A stretch of DNA of 64,000 nucleotides from contig CM036244.1 in the NCBI GenBank assembly GCA_020698575.1, forward strand, positions 1,287,501-1,351,500. Direction: 5' to 3'. A model generated the notes under the pieces. The model was given only the letters and a program-made list of their open reading frames with translations, was not told where the DNA came from and did no database searches. The stretch's first letter is position 1; each line of letters begins with the position of its first letter. Source of the stretch: Bostrychus sinensis. Taxonomy: Eukaryota > Chordata > Actinopteri > Gobiiformes > Eleotridae. This document shows, one piece after another, positions 35,201 to 45,500 of the stretch. A program made the translations under genes and the position numbers.

Positions 35201-35968
35201 GGTTTAGTCCTACATTAGTCCTGGTTTAGTCTTGGTTTAGTCCTGGTTTAGTCCTACATTAGTCCTGGTTTAGTCTTGGTTTAGTCCTACATTAGTACTG
35301 GTTTAGTCCCACATTAGTCCTTGTTTAGTCCTACATTAGTCCTGGTTTAGTCCTACATTAGTCCTGGTTTAGTCTTGGTTTAGTCCTGGTTTAGTCTTGG
35401 TTTAGTCCTGGTTTAGTCCTACATTAGTACTGGTTTAGTCCCACATTAGTCCTGGTTTAGTCTTGGTTTAGTCCTGGTTTAGTCTTGGTTTAGTCCTGGT
35501 TTAGTCCTACATTAGTACTGGTTTAGTCCCACATTAGTCCTGGTTTAGTCCTACATTAGTACTGGTTTAGTCCTGGTTTAGTCCTACATTAGTCCTGGTT
35601 TAGTCCTACATTAGTCCTGGTTTAGTCTTGGTTTAGTCCTGGTTTAGTCTTGGTTTAGTCCTGGTTTAGTCCTACATTAGTACTGGTTTAGTCCCACATT
35701 AGTCCTGGTTTAGTCCTACATTAGTACTGGTTTAGTCCTGGTTTAGTCCTACATTAGTCCTGGTTTAGTCCTGGTTTAGTCCTACATTAGTCCTGGTTTA
35801 GTGCTGGTTTAGTCCTGGTTTAGTCCTACATTAGTCCTGGTTTAGTCCTACATTAGTCCTGGTTTAGTGCTGGTTTAGTCCTGGTTTAGTCCTACATTAG
35901 TCCTGGTTTAGTCCTACATTAGTCCTGGTTTAGTCCTGGTTTAGTCCTGGTTTAGTCCTGGTTTAGTC
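32270..35968 (-). repeat. 11-bp minisatellite, inverse orientation, with higher-order units
   Basis: Units read AGTCCTGGTTT on the plus strand. From about 32270 to 33600 they form a 33-bp pattern (two standard units plus a GGTTTTACATT-type unit). From about 33850 to 35900 a 22-bp pattern alternates CTGGTTTAGTC with CTACATTAGTC. A rare CCTAAATTA marker at 34362 recurs at 35011, 649 bp apart (59 units), showing a large tandem duplication. Confidence 0.95.
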
Positions 35969-36430
35969 CTGAATTATCCAGAAAGAAAAAACCTGGATTG
36001 TTTATTAAAGAAGAGCTGCTCCTGGACCAAACCTTGGTCTTCGTCCCACGTTTGTAGATCACAGGACGCCTGGGTTCGTCTCGCGTTGTCCTCGTCCTGA
36101 TTTCTTCACATTTTTCTGAGAAGCTGAGGGTGAAGATTCACAGCAGAGGATTATGGGACGCTGTCGGCAAACTGCAAGGTCACTCCCTGAATTTCAAAAA
36201 CACGGCAAATCCAAAGAAGAAGAAGTCCTCCGAGTTAGGTCCGGTCTCTCCTGGACCCGGTCTCTCTGGGCCGGGTCACAGCTGGACCCGGTCTCTCTGG
36301 GCCGGGTCACAGCTGGACCCGGTCTCTCTGGGCCGGGTCACAGCTGGACCCGGTCTCTCTGGGCCGGGTCTCTCCTGGACCCGGTCTCTCTGGGCCGGGT
36401 CACAGCTGGACCCGGTCTCTCTGGGCCGGG
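35969..36430 (-). other. stard8: stard8 3' untranslated region
   Basis: On the minus strand this follows the stop at 36431-36433. It begins with the 31-bp repeat and ends near the AATAAA signal at 36001-36006 (complement). The proximal copy of the duplicated 3' end is 35969-36113. Confidence 0.6.
36001..36006 (-). promoter_or_regulatory. Poly(A) signal of stard8
   Basis: AATAAA on the minus strand, about 425 bases after the stop codon. An identical signal is duplicated at 32156-32161. Confidence 0.6.
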
Positions 36431-36441
36431 TCACAGCTGGA
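36246..36441 (-). repeat. 31-bp minisatellite across the stard8 stop codon
   Basis: The period is 31 bp. TCACAGCTGGACCCGG recurs at 36276, 36307, 36338, 36400 and 36431, with a variant at 36369. The 36431 copy is the stop codon and last codons (Val-Gln-Leu-stop) of stard8, so each unit repeats the coding end. Confidence 0.92.
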
Positions 36442-36539
36442 CCCGGTTCAGTTCTGGTCTGAAGGAGTCTCGTATGGACAGCAGCTCGTTGGCCAAAAGA
36501 TGTCCGCTCACTTTGAGGTGCCACTGCAGAGTCCGGCCC
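36431..36539 (-). CDS. stard8: stard8 terminal coding exon and stop
   Basis: It encodes GRTLQWHLKVSGHLLANELL then SIRDSFRPELNRVQL and TGA. GHLxAxE(L/V)xxIRDSF is the conserved end of the DLC START domain. The last codons are inside the 31-bp repeat. Confidence 0.94.
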
Positions 36540-39500
36540 CTGGACACACACAGGTCTGGGTTAGGTCTACACTAGTCCTGGTTTAGTCCTGGTTTAGTCC
36601 TGGTTTAGTCCTGGTTTAGTCCTGGTTTAGTCCTGGCTTAGTCCTGGTTTAGTCCTGGCTTAGTCCTGGTTTAGTCCTGGCTTAGTCCTGGTTCAGTCCT
36701 GGCTTAGTCCTGGTTTAGTCCTGGTTTAGACCTGGTTTAGACCTGGTTTAGACCTGGTTTGGTCCTGGCTTAGTCCTGGTTTAGTCCTGGTTTAGTCCTG
36801 GTTCAGTCCTGGTTTGGTCCTGGTTTGGTCCTGGTTTAGTCCTGGTTCAGTCTTGGTTTGGTCCTGGTTCAGTCCTGGTTTGGTCCTGGTTTGGTCCTGG
36901 TTTGGTCCTGGTTTAGTCCTGGTTTAGACCTGGTTTAGTCCTGGTTTAGTCCTGGTTCAGTCCTGGTTTAGTCCTGGTTTAGACCTGGTTTAGTCCTGGT
37001 TTAGTCCTGGTTCAGTCCTGGTTCGGTCCTGGTTTAGTCCTGGTTAGTCCTGGTTTAGTCCTGGTTTAGTCCTGGTTTAATCCTGGTTTAATCCTGGTTC
37101 AGTCCTGGTTCGGTCCTGGTTCGGTCCTGGTTTGGTCCTGGTTTGGTCCTGGTTTGGTCCTGGTTTAGTCCTGGTTTAGACCTGGTTTAGTCCTGGTTTA
37201 GTCCTGGTTCAGTCCTGGTTTAGTCCTGGTTTAGTCCTGGTTTGGTTCTTACCTGTACTCGGTGCTGCAGAGGTGAGTGAGCCTGGTCTTTTTGTCCCCT
37301 GTGGGCTCCAGTAGATACAGACAGCAGTGGACCTGGGCCACCTCTGATGACGGGACGTCCCGGTGTGGGATGGACAGAGAGGACACATGCAGCGGGCCAC
37401 AGGACGGATCAGGCTGCCAGGACCTGAGGGACAAGAGGGCTCAGTAAGTCCTGGTTTAGTCCTGGTTTAGACCTGGTTTAGTCCTGGTTTAGTCCTACAT
37501 TAGCCTTGGTTTAGTCCTGGTTTAGTCCTGGTTTAGTCCTGGTTTAGTCCTGGTTTAGTCCTGGTTTAGACCTGGTTTAGTCCTGGTTTAGTCCTGGTTT
37601 AGTCCTGGTTTAGTCCTGGTTTAGACCTGGTTTAGACCTGGTTTAGTCCTGGTTTAGTCCTGGTTTAGATCTGGTTTAGTCCTGGTTTAGTCCTGGTTTA
37701 GTCCTGGTTTAGACCTGGTTTAGTCCTGGTTTAGTCCTGGTTTAGTCCTGGTTTAGTCCTGGTTTAGACCTGGTTTAGTCCTGGTTTAGTCCTGGTTTAG
37801 ACCTGGTTTAGTCCTGGTTTAGACCTGGTTTAGTCCTGGTTTAGTCCTACATTAGTCCTGGTTTAGTCCTGGTTTAGACCTGGTTTAGTCCTGGTTTCTG
37901 ACCTGATGAGTGTGTGCAGAGTCCGTGGTACAGATCCAAGTCCGTGGCCCTGGCTCTGGATCTCGTACTGGTACAGGTCCGAGTCTGGACTCAGGGGGCG
38001 GAGCCTAGAGTCCCGGTGCAGCCTGGGGTCAAACTGAGCGCGCTCAGAGAGGATCCTCTGGAGAACCACAGGAGGCGGGACGTCCAGGTCCAGACTGGCT
38101 CTCCACAGCGGGACAGGACACAGGTCTGGGTACTACAGGGGCCAGAGAGAGGGTTTTTATGTTAGGACTAAACCAGGACTAAACCAGGACTAAACCAGGT
38201 CTAAACCAGGACTAAACCAGGACTAAACCAGGACTAAACCAGGTCTAAACCAGGACTAAACCAGGTCTAAACCAGGACTAAACCAGGTCTAAACCAGGAC
38301 TAAACCAGGACTAATGTAGGACTAAACCAGGACTAAACCAGGACTAAACCAGGTCTAAACCAAGACTAAACCAAGACTAAACCAGGACTAAACCAGGACT
38401 AAACCAGGACTAAACCAGGTCTAAACCAGGACTAAACCAGGACTAAACCAGGACTAAACCAGGTCTAAACCAGGTCTAAACCAGGACTAAACCAGGTCTA
38501 AACCAGGACTAAACCAGGACTAAACCAGGTCTAAACCAGGACTAAACCAGGTCTAAACCAGGTCTAAACCAGGACTAAACCAGGTCTAAACCAGGTCTAA
38601 ACCAGGACTAAACCAGGACTAAACCAGGTCTAAACCAGGACTAAACCAGGACTAAACCAGGTCTAAACCAGGACTAAACCAGGACTAAACCAGGTCTAAA
38701 CCAGGACTAAACCAGGACTAAACCAGGTCTAAACCAGGACTAATGTAGGACTAATGTAGGACTAATGTAGGACTAAACCAGGACTAAACCAGGTCTAAAC
38801 CAGGACTAAACTAGGACTAAACCAGGACTAAACCAGGTCTAAACCAGGACTAATGTAGGACTAAACCAGGTCTAAACCAGGTCTAAACCAGGACTAAACT
38901 AGGACTAAACCAGGACTAAACCAGGACTAACCCAAGACTAATGTAGGACTAAACCAGGTCTAAACCAGGACTAAACCAGGACTAAACCAGGACTAAACCA
39001 GGACTAAACCAGGACTAAACCAGGACTAAACCAGGACTAATGTAGGACTAAACCAGGACTAAACCAGGACTAAACCAGGACTAAACCAGGACTAAACCAG
39101 GACTAATGTAGGACTAAACCAGGTCTAAACCAGGACTAAACCAGGACTAAACCAGGACTAATGTAGGACTAAACCAGGTCTAAACCAGGACTAAACCAGG
39201 ACTAAACCAGGTCTAAATCAGGTCTAAACCAGGACTAAACCAGGACTAAACCAGGACTAAACCAGGTAGTAGCAGTAGTACTTGTAGTAGTAAGTAGTAG
39301 TAGTAGCAGTAGTAGTACCTTCCTGTAGTCCAGCTGGAGTCCGTCCGGTGTGGTGAAACTGGTCCAGGTCTGGTCCTGGTCCCGGCTTAGTTTCAGCAGT
39401 TGTTGTGTGTTTCTCTGGAGCTTCAGCCTGGACTCGTTTAGCTCCTCCCCCTCTGCACAGTCTCCATGGTAACCAGGTGAGTTTGGCCACACCCCTTCGT

Positions 39501-42500
39501 CAGTATTGGGACAGGAAGTGGGAGTGGGACCGGGCCAAAAGACGGGCAGCTGAAGGGACACGAGTTCAAGATTTTAGTTTTCATATATTTAGATTTACAC
39601 ATGTATTTGGATTTGTGTAGGACCTGGAAAAGCCGGGGCGCCTCTGAGATCATGTGGGCCAGTCCCTGAGTGGCGGCCAGGTTCTCACTGAGGTCTCTCT
39701 GGTCGGGACGTCCCAGACTGTACTTCCTGTGGCCCGGCCTAAGAACAACACACAGAGTCTACCTGAACCTAAACCAGGACTTCAGCTGCACAACACTTCC
39801 TGAGTCAGTACCAAACCAGGGCTAAACCAGGGCTAAACCAGGGCTAAACCAGGGCTAAACCAGGGCTAAACCAGGGCTAAACTAGGATTAAACCACGACT
39901 AAACCAGGACTAAACCAGGTCTAAACCAGGACTAAACCAGGTTTAAACCAGGTTTAAACCAGGACTAAACCAGGTTTAAACCAGGTTTAAACCAGGACTA
40001 AACCAGGTTTAAACCAGGTCTAAACGAGGACTAAACCAGGTCTAAACCACGGCTAAACTAGGACTAAACCAGGTCTAAACTAGGATTAAACCACGACTAA
40101 ACCAGGACTAAACCAGGTCTAAACCAGGACTAAACCAGGTCTAAATCAGGTCTAAACCAGGACTAAACCAGGTCTAAACCAGGTCTAAACCAGGACTAAA
40201 CCAGGACTAAACCAGGTCTAAACCAGGTCTAAACCAGGTCTAAACCAGGACTAAACCAGGACTAAACCAGGTCTAAACCACGGCTAAACTAGGACTAAAC
40301 CAGGTCTAAACTAGGATTAAACCACGACTAAACCAGGACTAAACCAGGTCTAAACCAGGACTAAACCAGGTCTAAATCAGGTCTAAACCAGGACTAAACC
40401 AGGTCTAAACCAGGTCTAAACCAGGTTTAAACCAGGACTAAACCAGGACTAAACCAGGACTAAACCAGGAATAAACCACGGCTAAACTAGGACTAAACCA
40501 GGACTAAACCAGGACTAAACTAGGACTAAACTAGGACTAAACCAGGACTAAACCAGGACTAAACCAGGTCTAAACTAGGATTAAACCAGGTCTAAACCAG
40601 GACTAAACTAGGACTAAACCAGGTCTAAACCAGGTCTAAACTAGGATTAAACCAGGTCTAAACCAGGACTAAACTAGGATTAAACCAGGTCTAAACCAGG
40701 TCTAAACCAGGACTAAACCAGGACTAAACCAGGACTAAACCAGGACTAAACCAGGTCTAAACCAGGTCTAAACCAGGTCTAAACCAGGACTAAACCAGGA
40801 CTAAACCAGGTCTAAACCACGGCTAAACTAGGACTAAACCAGGTCTAAACTAGGATTAAACCACGACTAAACCAGGACTAAACCAGGTCTAAACCAGGAC
40901 TAAACCAGGTCTAAATCAGGTCTAAACCAGGACTAAACCAGGTCTAAACCAGGTCTAAACCAGGTCTAAACCAGGTTTAAACCAGGACTAAACCAGGACT
41001 AAACCAGGACTAAACCAGGAATAAACCACGGCTAAACTAGGACTAAACCAGGACTAAACCAGGACTAAACTAGGACTAAACTAGGACTAAACTAGGACTA
41101 AACTAGGACTAAACCAGGACTAAACCAGGACTAAACCAGGTCTAAACTAGGATTAAACCAGGTCTAAACCAGGACTAAACTAGGACTAAACCAGGTCTAA
41201 ACCAGGTCTAAACTAGGATTAAACCAGGTCTAAACCAGGACTAAACTAGGATTAAACCAGGTCTAAACCAGGTCTAAACCAGGACTAAACCAGGACTAAA
41301 CTAGGACTAAACCAGGACTAAACCAGGACTAAACCAGGCTAAACCAGGTTTAAACCAGGTCTAAACCAGGTCTAAACCAGGGCTAAACCAGGACTAAACC
41401 AGGTCTAAACCAGGTCTAAACCAGGTCTAAACGAGGACTAAATGAGGACTAAACCAGGGCTAAACTAGGACTAAACCAGGACTAAACCAGGACTAAACCA
41501 GGACTAAACCAGGACTAAACCAGGACTAAACCAGGTCTAAACCAGGTCTAAACTAGGACTAAACCAGGTCTAAACCAGGTCTAAACCAGGACTAAACTAG
41601 GACTAAACTAGGACTAAACCAGGACTAAACCAGGACTAAACCAGGTCTAAACTAGGATTAAACCAGGTCTAAACCAGGACTAAACTAGGACTAAACCAGG
41701 TCTAAACCAGGTCTAAACTAGGATTAAACCAGGTCTAAACCAGGACTAAACTATGATTAAACCAGGTCTAAACCAGGTCTAAACCAGGACTAAACCAGGA
41801 CTAAACCAGGTCTAAACCAGGACTAAACTAGGACTAAACTAGGACTAAACCAGGACTAAACCAGGACTAAACCAGGTCTAAACTAGGATTAAACCAGGTC
41901 TAAACCAGGACTAAACTAGGACTAAACCAGGTCTAAACCAGGTCTAAACTAGGATTAAACCAGGTCTAAACCAGGACTAAACTAGGATTAAACCAGGTCT
42001 AAACCAGGTCTAAACCAGGACTAAACCAGGACTAAACTAGGACTAAACCAGGACTAAACCAGGACTAAACCAGGCTAAACCAGGTTTAAACCAGGTCTAA
42101 ACCAGGTCTAAACCAGGGCTAAACCAGGACTAAACCAGGTCTAAACCAGGTCTAAACCAGGTCTAAACGAGGACTAAATGAGGACTAAACCAGGGCTAAA
42201 CTAGGACTAAACCAGGACTAAACCAGGACTAAACCAGGACTAAACCAGGACTAAACCAGGACTAAACCAGGTCTAAACCAGGTCTAAACTAGGACTAAAC
42301 CAGGTCTAAACCAAGATTAAACCAGGTCTACACCAGGATTAAACCAGGTCTAAACTGGGACTAAACTTGGACTAAACCAGAATAAACCAGGTCTAAACCA
42401 GGACTAAACCAGGTCTACACCAGGACTAAACCACCACCTGCGTACCACCAGTAGGACCCGTACCACAGCTTGACAACCCTTCCAGTAGGCGGGCCCCTGG

Positions 42501-45500
42501 TTACCTGTGCAGAGGCCCCTCCCTCCGGGTGGCGCTCAGGTGGAACAGCGACGGGGCGAGGCACACGGCGATGTTGGTAGCGGTCATGTGGTTCTCCTCG
42601 ACACGGGATAGGGCGAACAGGAAGTGCAGCAGCGTCCTCAGAGCCTCACGGTTCTCGTCAGGGAGGAGCAAGATGGCCGCCTGCACCGCGCCCAGCTGCT
42701 GCTCCTGCGGGAAGTCTGGGAAAGAAACACATCAGCTGCTTTAACAAAGTGGTTTGGTACACCGGTGTTCTACAGTTTACTGTGGTTCAGTAAAGAAAAA
42801 CATTAAACCAGGACTAAACCAGGACTAAACCAGGACTAAACCAGGTTTGTTCAGGCCTAAACCAGGTCTTAACCAGGACCAAACTAGGCCTAAAAACTAG
42901 GTCTAAACCAGGACTAAACCAGGACTAAACCAGGTTTGTTCAGGCCTAAACCAGGTCTTAATCAGGACCAAACTAGGCCTAAAAACTAGGTCTAAACCAG
43001 GACTAAGCCAGATTTGTACAGGTCTAAAAACCAGGTCCAAACCAGAACTACACCAGGTCTAAACTAGGACTAAACCAGGACTAAACCAGGTTTGTTCAGG
43101 TCTAACCCAGGTCTTAACCAGGACCAGACCAAGTCTAAAAACCAGGTCTAAACCAGGACTGAACCAGGTTTGTTCAGGTCTAACCCAGGTCTTAACCAGG
43201 ACCAGACCAAGTCTAACAAACCAGGTCTAAACCAGGACTGAACCAGGTTTGTTCAGGTCTAAACCAGGTCTTAACCAGGACTAAACCAAGTCTAAAAACC
43301 AGGTCTAAACCAGGACCAAATCCTAGGTAGAAAACCGATTTAGACCAGGAACAAAACCAGGTCTAAACCAAGACTTGTTATGGTTATTTTTCAGAATTAT
43401 TTCTCAGTTGTATTTCAGAACCATTTCATGTCATTAAAATGATATTTAGGCTTCAGCGTCACACTTTGAGGTCCCTGCCCGCCGCTTGAGAACCCCTGGT
43501 CCAGACTAGTCCCTGGTGTACAACTGTAACTGTTACTCACACTGGTAAATATGCAGGAAGGTCTCTGTGAGTCTGGAGCTGAAGACCGGTTCAGGCAGGT
43601 CTCTGAAGTACTGCTTTACCAAGTCTGCCACATCAAAGGCACACTGTCCCCGGAACGAGACCTGGTCCGGGTCCGACTCCAGCTGGTCCCGGAGAGACTG
43701 GATCCTGGACTTCACCCCGGACTTACGGAAAACCCCCACCTGAGGAAGGACAGACAAACTGAGCGACGCAGACTGAGAAACACAGAGGACAAACTGAGCG
43801 ACGCAGACTGAGAAACACAGAAGACAAACTGAGGAACGTAGACTGAGAAACACAGAGGACAAACTGAAGAACGTAGACTGACAAACACAGAGGACAAACT
43901 GAGGAACGTATACTGAGAAACACAGAGGACAAACTGAGGAATGTAGACTGAGAAACACAGAGGACAAACTGAGTGACACAGGCCAAGAAACACAGAAGAC
44001 AAACTGAGCAACGTAGACTGAGAAACACAGAGGACAAACTGAGCAATGCAGACTGAGAAACACAGAAGACAAACTGAGAAACACAGAAGACAAACTGAGG
44101 AACGCAGACTGAGAAACATAGAGGACAAACTGAGTGACACAGGCCAAGAAACACAGAGGACAAACTGAGTGACACAGGCCAAGAAACACAGAAGACAATC
44201 TGAGGAACACAGACTGAGAAACACAGAAGACAAACTGAGGAACGTAGACTGAGAAACACAGAGGACAAACTGAGCGACGTAGACTGAGAAACACAGAGGA
44301 CAAACTGAGCAACGCAGACTGAAAAACACAGAAGACAAACTGAGGAACGCAGACTGAGAAACACAGAGGACAAACTGAGCAATGCAGACTGAGAAACACA
44401 GAGGACAAACTGAGCAACGCAGACTGAAAAACACAGAAGACAAACTGAGGAACGCAGACTGAGAAACACAGAGGACAAACTGAGCAATGCAGACTGAGAA
44501 ACACAGAGGACAAACTGAGCAACGCAGACTGAAAAACACAGAAGACAAACTGAGCAACGCAGACTGAGAAACACAGAAGACAATCTGAGGAACGCAGACT
44601 GAGAGACAGAGGACAAACTGAGTGACACAGGCCAAGAAACACAGAAGACAAACTGAGCAACGCAGACTGAGAAACACAGATGACAAACTGAGGAACGTAG
44701 ACTGAGAAACACAGAGGACAAACTGAGCAATGCAGACTGAGAAACACAGAAGACAAACTGAGGAACGTAGACTGAGAAACACAGAGGACAAACTGAGTGA
44801 CACAGACCAAGAAACACAGAAGACAAACTGAGCAACGCAGACTGAGAAACACAGATGACAAACTGAGGAACGTAGACTGAGAAACACAGAGGACAAACTG
44901 AGCAATGCAGACTGAGAAACACAGAAGACAAACTGAGGAACGTAGACTGAGAAACACAGAGGACAAACTGAGTGACACAGGCCGAGAAACACAGAAGACA
45001 AACTGAGGAACGTAGACTGAGAAACACAGAGGACAAACTGAGTGACGCAGGCCAGAAAACACAGAAGACAAACTGAGCAACGCAGACTGAGAAACACAGA
45101 CGACAAACTGAGGAACGTAGACTGAGAAACACAGAGGACAAACTGAGCGACGCAGACTGAGAAACACAGAGGACAAACTGAGCGACAGGGAGTGGTTAGG
45201 ACACAGTGAGTATAAAGTTTCCTGATCTTGCTGTGACGCTGTCGCTGTTTGCTCTGAGTCCATTTGCAGTAAAATCCACAAACACAGCTTCAACAGTGTT
45301 TTGTTTTTTTCACGACAGAGGGAAGCACGTTTTGTAATTTCACAGCAAATTGGATTTCTGCCATTACTACTACTACTACTTCAATTACTGCTACTTCTCC
45401 TACTACTACTACTACTGCTGCTACTACAACAACTACTACTACTACTACTACAACTGCTACTGCTACTACTACTGCTACTCCTACAACTACTACTGCTACT

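Noticed and set aside
32270..35968. CRISPR-like array
   Set aside because: Units are 11 bp and contiguous with no unique spacers, in a vertebrate genome.
36130..36575. Plus-strand open frames across the stard8 terminal exon
   Set aside because: Shadow frames of the 31-bp repeat and the minus-strand coding exon.
43533..45293. 586-codon minus frame containing RhoGAP residues at its end
   Set aside because: Only the last 66 codons (43739-43541) are the true exon. The rest is the 35-bp array lying before the acceptor.
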